Assembly: GCF_003385215.1 (NCBI RefSeq)
Contig: NZ_PQHW01000034.1
Location: 1-60,982, forward strand
From: Amycolatopsis thermalba
GTDB taxonomy: Bacteria; Actinomycetota; Actinomycetes; Mycobacteriales; Pseudonocardiaceae
DNA length: 60,982 nt
Direction of reading: 5' to 3'
Below the pieces are notes generated by a model. The model saw only the letters and a program-made list of their open reading frames with translations, made no database searches and was not told the DNA's origin. A program made the translations under genes and the position numbers. The number at the start of each line of letters is the position of its first letter. Within the stretch, counting starts at the first letter, position 1. This document shows positions 43,398 through 51,212 of the stretch, in pieces.

Positions 43398-43978
43398 GGA
43401 ATTCCTCCCGCCGCCACCGGCTTGACCCAGAGGTCGGCGGGCGGTCGGAGATCGTTACGGCGGTGGACGGCTGGAAAACCGCTTACGTAGTGGGGTTTCC
43501 GCGGGGAACAAACCGCCCCGCCCCGGCACCGGTTCTACATACATCCGGTATGTATCCGAACCGAAAGCCAGCGTCCCCACCGCGGGCGCGATCACATTGG
43601 TGTCCCGCCCCGTGTCGAGAACGCAAGCGGCCCCCGGCATGGACCGGCGGCTGATCGCGGCGTCACAGGCCGCCCAGATGCCGCCCGCGCGCCGATGAGG
43701 CCCCCTGACGAGCGCCACCTGCCCGAACATCCCCTTTCTCTGGCCACGTCAGCCTCCCTCTGGCGGGCGGGTCGCCCACGTGCCGTGCCCGGGTCCCCTC
43801 GCCAGCCGGAACACCCCGCCGCCTGTCCACCCACCCATCCCCGCCGGTTTCCCACCGCGTCCGCGGGTACCCGGTCGCACGGTAACCCACCGTGCTCGGC
43901 CGTGCGGAGATCGTGACGGAACTTCACTTCCTTTTCGTGCGTTGGGAAAGCGAGTGTTGATAAGGAGGCGCAGGGCAC
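43398..43978. promoter_or_regulatory. 581-bp divergent regulatory region (glycan operon / htpX)
   Basis: No convincing coding sequence was found; the frames present lack family features or a good SD. The region must carry the promoter of the minus-strand glycan operon and that of htpX. It contains the TACATAC-N5-GTATGTA operator-like palindrome (43536-43554) and an imperfect GGAAAACC/GGGTTTCC inverted repeat near 43470-43502. Elsewhere nothing recognisable was seen. Confidence 0.6.
43536..43554. promoter_or_regulatory. TetR-type operator candidate, site 1
   Basis: TACATAC (43536-43542), 5-nt spacer, GTATGTA (43548-43554): a perfect 7-bp inverted repeat about 140 bp upstream of the AlgD-like gene. 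The same half-sites and spacing occur at 46632-46650 in front of rfbA and the hydrolase-tetR pair. That suggests the nearby TetR protein binds both. Confidence 0.6.
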
Positions 43979-44845
43979 GTGCACAAGCACCAGAACGGGC
44001 TGAAGACCGCGCTGTTGCTCGGATTGCTGAGTGCCATCATCATCGCGATCAGTTCACTGTTCGGGCGTGGCGCGTTGTTCATCGGGCTGGCGCTCGCGCT
44101 CGGGATGAACGCCTACGCCTACTTCAAGTCGGACACGCTGGCGCTCCGGGCGATGCGGGCACGCCCGGTGTCGGAGCCTGAGCAGCCAGTGATGTACCGC
44201 ATCGTCCGGGAGCTGGCGACCTCGGCCCGCCAGCCGATGCCGCGTCTCTACGTGAGTCCGACCCCCGCCCCGAACGCCTTCGCCACCGGCCGGAACCCGC
44301 GCCACGCCGCCGTCTGCTGCACCACCGGCATCCTGGAGCTGCTGGACGAGCGCGAGCTGCGGGCGGTGCTCGGCCACGAGCTGTCGCACGTCTACAACCG
44401 GGACATCCTGATCTCGTGCGTCGCCGGTGCGCTCGCGAGCATGGTCAGCGTGCTGGCGAACCTCGCGATGTTCGCCGGCGTGTTCGGCGGCAACGACCGC
44501 GAGGGCAACAACCCGCTGGTCTCGCTGCTGATCATCCTGATCGGTCCCATCGCGGCGGCCATCATCCGGTTGGGTGTCAGCCGTTCGCGTGAGTACCAGG
44601 CGGACGCGTCGGGCGCCGCGCTGACCGGGGACCCGCTCGGGCTGGCCTCGGCGCTGCGCAAGCTGGAGTACGGCACGCGCCGAGCCCCGCTCGTGGCGGA
44701 GCCGCAGCTGGTCTCGCAGTCGCACCTGATGATCGCGAACCCGTTCCGCCCCGGCGAGACGTTCTCCCGCATGTTCTCCACCCACCCCCCGATCGCGGAC
44801 CGCATCCGCCGCCTGGAGGAGATGGCCCGCCGGGGCCCGTTCTGA
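43979..44845 (+). CDS. htpX: Zinc metalloprotease HtpX (M48 family)
   Basis: A 288-residue membrane-bound M48 peptidase. Two N-terminal membrane spans (about 10-27 and 32-48) precede the catalytic [11 protein letters not shown] (HExxH near residue 136). Further spans lie near 150-200, and the third zinc ligand lies in [13 protein letters not shown] near 205. It degrades misfolded membrane proteins under envelope stress. The start is GTG 43979. The region just after its stop is a tandem array resembling repeated copies of its own 3' end. Confidence 0.9.
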   Translation: MHKHQNGLKTALLLGLLSAIIIAISSLFGRGALFIGLALALGMNAYAYFKSDTLALRAMRARPVSEPEQPVMYRIVRELATSARQPMPRLYVSPTPAPNAFATGRNPRHAAVCCTTGILELLDERELRAVLGHELSHVYNRDILISCVAGALASMVSVLANLAMFAGVFGGNDREGNNPLVSLLIILIGPIAAAIIRLGVSRSREYQADASGAALTGDPLGLASALRKLEYGTRRAPLVAEPQLVSQSHLMIANPFRPGETFSRMFSTHPPIADRIRRLEEMARRGPF

Positions 44846-45194
44846 GCGCAGCCGCCCCCCGAAGCCCACCGCACCAGCGACTCGGCTCCAGGCGCCGCCG
44901 TGTTCCGGCGGCCCGCTGCGCCCCCGTTCTGCCTAGACCTCGCGGCACGTCGAAGCCCACCGCGTCAGCGGGTCGGCTCCGGGCACCGGTCCGTCTCGAC
45001 GGCGCGCCGCGGCTCAGTCAGCCCAGCCCTGCCGCATCGCGAAGCCCGCCGCGCCAGCCGCCCGGTCCCCGGCACAGGCCTGCCTCGACGGCCCGCCGCG
45101 GCCCTGTTCTGCCCAGCCCCGCCGCACCCCGAAGCCCACTGCACCAGCCGCCCGGCCCCCGGCACCAGCCTGCCTCGACAGCCCGCGGCCCGTT
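44846..45194. repeat. Tandem array of about 90-bp units after htpX
   Basis: Four imperfect units begin at about 44860, 44951, 45040 and 45130 (periods 91, 89 and 90 bp), each opening with CGAAGCCCACCGCACCAGC or a close variant. They end with a GCGGCCC-GTTCTG-CCAGCC-type block. The end block resembles the htpX 3' terminus itself (GGCCCGTTCTGAGCGCAGCC at 44833-44852). The array fills the whole interval between htpX and the convergent hypothetical gene. Frames through it repeat about every 30 residues and look like artefacts of the repeat. Confidence 0.8.
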
Positions 45195-45692
45195 CTACCG
45201 GCGCTTCCGCTTGATCCGCTTCCCCAGCGCCATCGTGTGGTGGCTGCTCCGCGGCTGGTCCGGATCAACCGCCCACAGGATGTCCGCGACCGTCTCCGCC
45301 TCGTGCTCGTACCCCACCTGCAGGATGGTCCACAACCCGTTGCGCGCCTTGAGCCGGCACTGCGCACCGAGATCGGCGGGCTGGCCGGCGTACGAGTCGC
45401 CGGACACGAGCACCGCCAGCATGTCCAGCAGCTCCACCCGCGCGAAGTCCGACAGCGGCCCGGCCAGCGCGGCGAGGATTACCTCCACCGCCGGAACCGC
45501 CACCTCGAACAGGTTTCCGCTGATCTCCAGGTGGTTGTCGAGCCGGGCGCCGAGGGCTTCGCGCGGTTCCGCCGCCTCCAGGATCGTCTCGAACGTCCCG
45601 GGCAGGTGCGCGCCGCTCTCCCCGCAGCCGCACCGCAGCCGGCCCCAGTCGTGTCGCGCCAGCTCCGCGCGCACGAGCCTGCTGACAGTCAT
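45195..45692 (-). CDS. Hypothetical protein
   Basis: A 165-residue soluble protein with no recognised family. It has a Cys-rich RLRCGCGESG element near residue 20, a mostly helical, acidic middle and a strongly basic C-terminus (LGKRIKRKRR). It lies directly after rfbA on the same strand with no gap (rfbA stop 45693-45695, this ATG 45690-45692), so the two are probably co-transcribed. Real coding is supported by codon bias and tight spacing. Function unknown. Confidence 0.7.
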   Translation of the reverse strand: MTVSRLVRAELARHDWGRLRCGCGESGAHLPGTFETILEAAEPREALGARLDNHLEISGNLFEVAVPAVEVILAALAGPLSDFARVELLDMLAVLVSGDSYAGQPADLGAQCRLKARNGLWTILQVGYEHEAETVADILWAVDPDQPRSSHHTMALGKRIKRKRR

Positions 45693-46574
45693 TTAACCGA
45701 CGGCTCCCGCGGCGCGGGCGCACGCGACCACGTAGTCCCCGTACCCGGACTTCGACAGCTTCAGCCCGAGCGCCAGGCACTCCTCCGGATCGATGTACCC
45801 CATGCGGAGCGCGACCTCCTCCAGGCACGCGATCCGCACCCCCGTCCGGTGTTCGAGCACTTGGACGAACTGCCCGGCCTCCAGCAGCGAGTCGTGTGTC
45901 CCGGTGTCCAGCCACGCGAACCCGCGCCCCAGCTCGACCAGCTTCGCGCGCCCCTGCCGCAGGTACGTCAGGTTCACGTCGGTGATCTCCAGCTCGCCCC
46001 GCTTGGACGGGGTGAGCCCGCGCGCGATCTCCACCACCTGGTTGTCGTAGAAGTACAGCCCGGTGATCGCCTGGTTGGACTTCGGCCGCTCGGGCTTCTC
46101 CTCGATGGACACGAGCCGGCCGTCGGCGTCGAGTTCACCGACGCCGTACCGCTGCGGGTCCTTCACCGGGTACCCGAACAGCACGCAACCGTCGAGCGCG
46201 GCGACCTCCTCCTGCATCCGCCTGGAGAAGCCCTGCCCGTAGAAGATGTTGTCCCCCAGGATCAACGCCACGTCGTCGTCGCCGATGAAGTCCGCGCCGA
46301 TGACGAACGCCTCGGCCAGGCCGTTCGGGCTCGGCTGCTCGGCGTAGCTCAGGCGCAGCCCGAACTGGTCGCCGGAGCCGAGCAGACGCTGGAAGTTCGG
46401 CAGGTCGGCCGGCGTCGAGATGATCAGGATCTCCCGGATCCCGGCCAGCATCAGCACGGAGATCGGGTAGTAGATCATCGGCTTGTCGTAGACCGGCAAC
46501 AGCTGCTTCGACACCGCCTGGGTGATCGGGTGCAGACGCGTCCCGCTGCCGCCCGCCAGCACGATGCCCTTCAT
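45693..46574 (-). CDS. rfbA: Glucose-1-phosphate thymidylyltransferase
   Basis: A 293-residue protein with the RmlA signature [16 protein letters not shown] at residues 3-18, the dTTP/sugar site [14 protein letters not shown] near 30 and the [10 protein letters not shown] segment near 108. It makes dTDP-glucose, the entry to dTDP-rhamnose and other dTDP-deoxy sugars. RmlB and RmlD are not in this window. ATG 46574 is preferred, with a GGAGGGAG SD. Its promoter region carries the 25-bp TACATAC palindrome and is shared with the divergent hydrolase. Confidence 0.93.
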   Translation of the reverse strand: MKGIVLAGGSGTRLHPITQAVSKQLLPVYDKPMIYYPISVLMLAGIREILIISTPADLPNFQRLLGSGDQFGLRLSYAEQPSPNGLAEAFVIGADFIGDDDVALILGDNIFYGQGFSRRMQEEVAALDGCVLFGYPVKDPQRYGVGELDADGRLVSIEEKPERPKSNQAITGLYFYDNQVVEIARGLTPSKRGELEITDVNLTYLRQGRAKLVELGRGFAWLDTGTHDSLLEAGQFVQVLEHRTGVRIACLEEVALRMGYIDPEECLALGLKLSKSGYGDYVVACARAAGAVG

Positions 46575-46628
46575 GTCCCCAGCTCCCTCCGGATCGATCC
46601 GGAACCACCCTAGCGTGTTTCGGAATTT

Positions 46629-46653
46629 ACATACATACAGACTGTATGTATGT
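46629..46653. promoter_or_regulatory. TetR-type operator candidate, site 2 (25-bp palindrome)
   Basis: A perfect palindrome with 12-bp arms and a single central A (46641); its inner part is TACATAC-N5-GTATGTA (46632-46650), matching site 1. It lies between rfbA (minus) and the hydrolase-tetR genes (plus) and ends 9 bp before the hydrolase ATG 46662. Binding there would block the hydrolase promoter and probably rfbA. Confidence 0.72.
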
Positions 46654-46661
46654 TGCATGGC

Positions 46662-47528
46662 ATGACTCGCTCACCAGCACTCGGCCAGGAAAAGCGCGTG
46701 ACCCTCCCGCAGGGTGACGTTCGCTACTTCGAACGCGGGGAGGGCCGGCCCGTGGTGTTCGTGCACGGCGTCTTCGTCAATGCGAACCTGTGGCGGCACG
46801 TCGTCCCGGACGTCGCCGACGCCGGCTTCCGCTGCCTCATCATCGACATGCCGCTCGGCGCGCACGAGGTCCCGTTGCGCCCAGACGCCGACCTGACCCC
46901 GTCCGGCGTCGCGGACCTCATCGCGGACTTCCTCGAGGCCGTCGACCTCCGCGACGTCGTCCTCGTCGCGAACGACACCGGCGGCGCCCTCACCCAGATC
47001 ATGTTGTCCCACCGCCCGGACCGGGTCGAGCGCGTCGTCCTGACCCCGTCGGACAGCTTCGACTACTTCTTCCCGCCGTTGTTCAAGCCGCTCGTCCCGT
47101 ACGCCCGCATCCCCGGCTCGATGCGCCCGCTCGCCGCGCTGCTGCAGGTCAAGGCGCTGCACCGGACCCCGTTCGTCTTCGGGCGGGTCGCCAAGTACGC
47201 GATCCCCGACGCCGTCGTCGAGTCCTACCTCGCGCCCGCCCACCGCCACGCGGCCATCCGCCGTGACCTGCGCAAGTTCCTCCGCGCCGTCCGCTCCCGG
47301 TACACGCTGGAGGCCGCGGAGAAGCTGCGTGCGTTCGACAAGCCGGTCCTGCTCGTGTGGGCCGACGAGGACCGGACGTTCCCGCTGCGCCTGGCCAAGC
47401 GCCTCGCTGCCATGCTGCCCGACGCCCGTCTGGAAGTGGTCGCCGATTCCTACGCCTTCGTCCCGGAGGACCAGCCGGCCGCGCTGGTGCGGCACATCCT
47501 GGCGTTCGCGGGCGTCATGGCAGATTAG
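46662..47528 (+). CDS. Alpha/beta hydrolase (haloalkane-dehalogenase-like fold)
   Basis: A 288-residue alpha/beta hydrolase. An HG-type oxyanion segment ([15 protein letters not shown] near residue 30) is present. The nucleophile-elbow position reads [13 protein letters not shown] near 106, so Asp replaces the usual Ser, as in haloalkane dehalogenase/epoxide-hydrolase-like members. A C-terminal acid and His block follows ([14 protein letters not shown]). It precedes tetR by 4 bp, making an operator-controlled hydrolase-regulator pair. ATG 46662 is preferred over an ATG at 46650 inside the operator. Substrate unknown. Confidence 0.85.
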   Translation: MTRSPALGQEKRVTLPQGDVRYFERGEGRPVVFVHGVFVNANLWRHVVPDVADAGFRCLIIDMPLGAHEVPLRPDADLTPSGVADLIADFLEAVDLRDVVLVANDTGGALTQIMLSHRPDRVERVVLTPSDSFDYFFPPLFKPLVPYARIPGSMRPLAALLQVKALHRTPFVFGRVAKYAIPDAVVESYLAPAHRHAAIRRDLRKFLRAVRSRYTLEAAEKLRAFDKPVLLVWADEDRTFPLRLAKRLAAMLPDARLEVVADSYAFVPEDQPAALVRHILAFAGVMAD

Positions 47529-47532
47529 GGGC

Positions 47533-48123
47533 GTGCGCCGTACCCAGGAAGAGCGATCGCAGAGCACCCGGGCCGCGTTGATGGCGGCCGCCCGCGAGCT
47601 GTTCGCCGAGCGCGGTTACCAGGCCGTGCCGGCGGACGAGATCGTGCGGGCCGCCGGGGTGACGCGGGGCGCGCTCTACCACCACTACGGCGACAAGCAG
47701 GGCCTGTTCCGCGCCGTGTTCGAGCAGGTCGAGCTCGAGGTCACTGCCGAGGTCGAGGCCGCCACCAAGGACGCGCCGGACCTCGCCACGGGACTGCTCT
47801 TCGCGCTCAAGGCCTTCCTCGACGCGTGCGAGCGCGCGGAGATCCGGCAGATCTCGCTGGTCGACGCCCCGGCCGTGCTGGGATGGACCACGTGGCGCGA
47901 AATCGAGGCCGAACACGGGCTCGGCCTGGTCATCACCGTGCTGCGGCAGGCGGTCGAGGAGGGGCTGATCAAGCCGCTGCCGGTTGAGGTGCTGGCCCAG
48001 CTCGTACTGAGCGCCGTGAACGAGGCGGCGCTGATGATCACCCACGCCGAAAACCCGGCGCAGGCCCGCTCGGACGCGGAGCAGGTGCTGGCCACCTGGC
48101 TGATCGGCCTGCTCGCGGAGTAA
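47533..48123 (+). CDS. TetR family transcriptional regulator
   Basis: A 196-residue regulator starting at GTG 47533. The TetR N-terminal HTH spans about residues 10-55 (TRAALMAAARELFAERGYQAV...VTRGALYHHYGDKQGLFRAVF), and the rest is an all-helical ligand domain ending in EQVLATWLIGLLAE. It probably represses the hydrolase gene through the TACATAC palindrome and may also act on rfbA and the glycan operon. Immediately after its stop begins a long array of degenerate copies of its own 3' end. Confidence 0.9.
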   Translation: MRRTQEERSQSTRAALMAAARELFAERGYQAVPADEIVRAAGVTRGALYHHYGDKQGLFRAVFEQVELEVTAEVEAATKDAPDLATGLLFALKAFLDACERAEIRQISLVDAPAVLGWTTWREIEAEHGLGLVITVLRQAVEEGLIKPLPVEVLAQLVLSAVNEAALMITHAENPAQARSDAEQVLATWLIGLLAE

Positions 48124-49055
48124 CCGCGCGGACCGGCGGCGCGGCTGGTGATCTGCGGCGCCGAGCAGCCGGTGCAGGCTCGCTCGAATGCGAGCAGGTG
48201 GTCACCACGTGGCTGTTCGGCTTGTTCGTGGAGTAGCCGCTGAGGCCGGCGGCGCGGCTGAGGATCTGCGGCGCCGAGCAGCCGGTGCAGGCTCGCTCGA
48301 ATGCGAGCAGGTGGTCATCACGTGGCTGTTCGGCTTGTTCGTGGAGTAGCCGCGGGGTCCGGTGGCGCGGCTGGATCGCCCGCGCCGAGCAGTCGGCGCG
48401 GGCCCGTTCGAATGCGAGCAGGTGGTCATCACGTGGCTGTTCGGCTTGTTCGTGGAGTAGCCGCGGGGGCCGGTGGCGCGGCTGGATCGCCCGCGCCGAG
48501 CAGTCGGCGCGGGCTCGCTCGAATGCGAGCAGGTGGTCATCACGTGGCTGTTCGGCTTGTTCGTGGAGTAGCCGCGGGGGCCGGTGGCGCGGTTGGATCG
48601 CCCGCGCCGAGCAGTCGGCGCGGGCCCGCTCGGACGCGAGCAGGTGGTCACCACCTGGCTGTTCAGCTTCCTCGCGGGGTAACTGCGGGGCCGGTGATCT
48701 ACCACGTCGAGCACTCGGCCCACGCCAGCTCGGTCGCCGCGCAGGTGCTCACCGCGTGGCTGATCGGCCTGTTCGTGGAAGAGCCCCCGGTCGGAGTGGC
48801 TGGCGCTCGCCACGCCGAGAACCGGGCAGAGGGCCGGTCCGATGCCGGGTGTTCGCTCCCTGTCTGGTGATCACCCACAGGAAGAACCCCGCGCGGGCCC
48901 CGCGGGTGCTCGCCACGTGGCTGATCGGCTACTTCACCGGAGTTGCGCTGGCCCGGCGGCGTGGCTGATGATCGCTTACGCCGAGCACTCGGCCCGCCAG
49001 CTTGGTCGCCGCGCAGGTCCTCACCACGCGGCCGATCGGCCGGTTCGGGGAATAA
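48124..49055 (+). repeat. Eight degenerate tandem copies of the tetR 3' end
   Basis: Units end at stop codons 48236, 48347-48349, 48458-48460, 48569-48571, 48680-48682 and 49053-49055, with two more divergent units between 48683 and 48942. Units 1-5 are 111-113 bp and very similar. Each reproduces the last about 95 bp of tetR plus about 15 bp of flank, decoding EQVVTTWLFGLFVE-stop like the tetR terminus EQVLATWLIGLLAE. Units 1-5 share a 1-nt deletion relative to tetR. No start codon or SD suggests independent expression. Confidence 0.85.
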
Positions 49056-49085
49056 CTCCGCGTCCGGCGGCGTTCGCCCGGGGGC

Positions 49086-49733
49086 GTGCAGGAGGAGATC
49101 TGGTCCGATGTGGTGTGCCCGTGGTGCTACCTCGGCAAGCGGCGCTTCGAGCGCGCGCTGGCCGGCTTCGAGCACCGTGACCAGGTCGAGGTGACCTTCC
49201 GGTCCTTCGAGCTGGACCCGGCCGCCCCGCGCGAGCCGCAGCCGAAGGCGCCGCTCCTCGCCGCGAAGTACGGGATCAGCGAGGCGGAGTTCGCCGCTAG
49301 CGAGCAGCGCCTGACCCGCCTCGCCGCGGCCGAGGGCCTGGAGTACCACCTCGACGGCGGAGTCATCGGCAACACCTTCGACGCCCACCGCGTGCTGCAG
49401 CTTGCCCGCGAGCGAGGCCGGCAGGACGTCGTCGCGGAGCGGCTGTTCCGCGCCTACTTCACCGAGCGGCGTTCGGTGTTCGACGAGGATTCGCTCGTCG
49501 AACTGGCGACCGAGTCCGGACTGGACGGTGACGAGGTCCGCCGGATGCTGAAGGAAGGCGCCTACGCCGACGAGGTCCGCGACGACATCGACCAGGCCCG
49601 AGCGCTCGGCGCCAACGGCGTCCCGTTCTTCGTCTTCGACCGCCGTTACGCGGTCTCCGGCGCGCAGCCCACCGAAACCTTCGCCGCCGCGCTGGACAGG
49701 GCGTATCAGGACGCTGGTCCCTTGCCGAAGTAG
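49086..49733 (+). CDS. FrnE-type DsbA family oxidoreductase
   Basis: A 215-residue thioredoxin-fold protein with the active-site CPWC (Cys11/Cys14, WSDVVCPWCYLG) and the inserted helical domain of the FrnE/2-hydroxychromene-2-carboxylate isomerase group. A GVPFFVFDRRYAVSGAQ cis-Pro loop lies near residue 178. No signal peptide is seen, so it is probably a cytoplasmic disulfide isomerase or polyketide-related oxidoreductase. It starts at GTG 49086, just after the tetR-derived array. Its 3' end overlaps the convergent sialidase-like gene by 28 bp. Confidence 0.9.
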   Translation: MQEEIWSDVVCPWCYLGKRRFERALAGFEHRDQVEVTFRSFELDPAAPREPQPKAPLLAAKYGISEAEFAASEQRLTRLAAAEGLEYHLDGGVIGNTFDAHRVLQLARERGRQDVVAERLFRAYFTERRSVFDEDSLVELATESGLDGDEVRRMLKEGAYADEVRDDIDQARALGANGVPFFVFDRRYAVSGAQPTETFAAALDRAYQDAGPLPK

Positions 49734-50842
49734 ATCTTGCACACCCCGCCGTCGTAGTCGGCCGTCAGTTCGAGGACGTTGCGCCCACTGTCCACAGGCA
49801 ACAGCGACGAGCTGTAGTTCGGGCAGAAGTTGTTGTAGGCGCCCGGAACGTGCACCGGGGCGGGCAGCTCGTACCAGTTGCCCTCCCCGAAGTTGTCGTT
49901 GGCGAGCAGCACCTGACCGTTCGACGGTAGCGAGCGGCCGACGCTGTCGGTGTAGATCTGACCGACCATCAACAACCGAACGCCATTCGGTCCGCCGGGA
50001 AACACCGTGACGGTCTGGGCGTGCTGGAAGTAGTTGCCGCTCGCCGTCACCACCCGCGTGCCGGGATCGGCGGGGTCGCCGTAGTCCGCGCCGTCCGAGG
50101 AGATCTTGAAGTACGGATCGCAGTAGCGCGTGCCGTAGTTGCAGATCTCGTAGCCGAAGTAGTAGCGACCGTCGGGCAGCTGACGCACGATCGGCATCCC
50201 GGGCCGGACGCGATCGGGTGAGATCGCGACCGTGCTCTGCTTGTCGCTCCAGGTGACGCCGTCGGTCGACGCGATCCGGTTGAGCACCTGACTGTGGCGC
50301 GGTGCCTCGGTTTCGTCGGCGTAGTGCATCCACAGTGTCCCGCCGGAGTCCACTGTGAACTCCGGCTCGAACACGCCGCCGTGGTTGTGCGAACGGACGG
50401 CCTCGGACAGGAAACTCCAGCTCCGGCCACCGTCCGAACTGGACCAGACCCGGATGGACATGCGGCGGTCGGCGCCGCCGTTCTGCCCGTAGGACGCGGC
50501 CCACAGCAGGGTTCCGGCGCGCAGCCTGCCGACGCGTCGCGGCAGCTCGTAGATGCTGCCGCAGCACTCGCCCCGCACTCCCTCCGGGTCGCGGACCTCG
50601 CCGATCTGGCGGAACGACGCGCCTTCGTCGGTGCTCTCGTAGATCCGCGCGAACGCGCCGCTGCCGTCCCAGCTGTTCACGGACGCGACGATCCGCCCGC
50701 GCCGGAACGGCGCGTGTTCCAGGCGGATGACCCGCGGGTACGCGCCCACGCCCAGCTCGGTGCGTTGCGCCGCCTGCGCCGGAACCGTCATCGCGGCCGT
50801 CGTGACCAGCAACGTCAGCATCAGCGCGGCTATCCGGCGCAT
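49706..50842 (-). CDS. Secreted sialidase/BNR-repeat glycosidase-like protein
   Basis: A 378-residue protein with an N-terminal signal peptide (RRIAALMLTLLVTTAAMTVPAQA, cleavage near residue 24) and a six-bladed beta-propeller pattern. Two clear Asp-box repeats are STDEGASF near residue 70 and SSDGGRSW near 134. An early Arg and acidic residues sit where sialidase catalytic groups are usually found, but the complete triad cannot be verified by eye. It may hydrolyse a surface glycan; substrate unknown. Divergent from the lanthipeptide precursor. Confidence 0.8.
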   Translation of the reverse strand: MRRIAALMLTLLVTTAAMTVPAQAAQRTELGVGAYPRVIRLEHAPFRRGRIVASVNSWDGSGAFARIYESTDEGASFRQIGEVRDPEGVRGECCGSIYELPRRVGRLRAGTLLWAASYGQNGGADRRMSIRVWSSSDGGRSWSFLSEAVRSHNHGGVFEPEFTVDSGGTLWMHYADETEAPRHSQVLNRIASTDGVTWSDKQSTVAISPDRVRPGMPIVRQLPDGRYYFGYEICNYGTRYCDPYFKISSDGADYGDPADPGTRVVTASGNYFQHAQTVTVFPGGPNGVRLLMVGQIYTDSVGRSLPSNGQVLLANDNFGEGNWYELPAPVHVPGAYNNFCPNYSSSLLPVDSGRNVLELTADYDGGVCKIYFGKGPAS

Positions 50843-50946
50843 CCGTCCCCCTCACTCTCAGGAGCGGAATTAGACCACAGGGTGACGGTCGAGCGGACAA
50901 AAGCCCACTTTGTAGCGCAATACCCCGTGAGAATCAACCTCTTGAT

Positions 50947-50963
50947 GGATCGTTGAACGATCC
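50947..50963. promoter_or_regulatory. 17-bp perfect palindrome upstream of lanA
   Basis: GGATCGTT-G-AACGATCC sits 60 nt before the lanthipeptide precursor start and 105 bp before the divergent sialidase start. A TACGTT hexamer at 50966-50971 is a possible -10. The geometry fits an operator controlling one or both genes. No regulator is coded next to it. Confidence 0.5.
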
Positions 50964-51022
50964 CCTACGTTCAGAAACCAGTGGCACAAGCCACAGTTCA
51001 CGACGAAGGAGAGGTAACTTCC

Positions 51023-51151
51023 GTGGAAAACCTGGCTCCCGAGGACTTCGACCTGGACCTCCGCATCGCGACTCCGACCCAGGACGGGGACCTGCTGACG
51101 AACAAGTCCGGCTTCAGCGACATCTGCGCCACCCTGTGGCCGTCCTGCTGA
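51023..51151 (+). CDS. lanA: FxLD-type class I lanthipeptide precursor
   Basis: A 42-residue peptide starting at GTG after a strong SD (AAGGAGAGG, 8-nt spacing). The leader has the FxLD box FDLDLRI (residues 9-15), as in FxLD lanthipeptide precursors, followed by acidic DGD. The C-terminal part has Thr26, Ser29, Ser32, Cys35, Thr37, Ser41 and Cys42, ending TLWPSC. Ser32-Asp-Ile-Cys35 could make one lanthionine ring, and a ring to Cys42 from Ser41, Thr37 or an upstream residue is possible. Cleavage site is not predictable. Placed directly before lanB. Confidence 0.88.
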   Translation: MENLAPEDFDLDLRIATPTQDGDLLTNKSGFSDICATLWPSC

Positions 51152-51212
51152 CGTGAGTTCCGGGTGGCGGGTCCGCGGGGGCCCGCCACCCGTCCAGCCG
51201 GGAGGCGAACCG

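Noticed and set aside
43592-43990. A 132-codon minus-strand frame in the 43398-43978 region
   Set aside because: No SD, no conserved features, and it overlaps the htpX start.
44900-45214. A 104-codon frame inside the post-htpX repeats
   Set aside because: Repeats every 30 residues because of the 90-bp DNA period; no SD and no recognised features.
48285-48968. A 227-codon frame with 37-residue repeats in the tetR array
   Set aside because: The period equals the 111-bp DNA repeat, the peptide is Arg/Ser/Trp-rich without a fold, and there is no SD. Taken as a by-product of repeat DNA.
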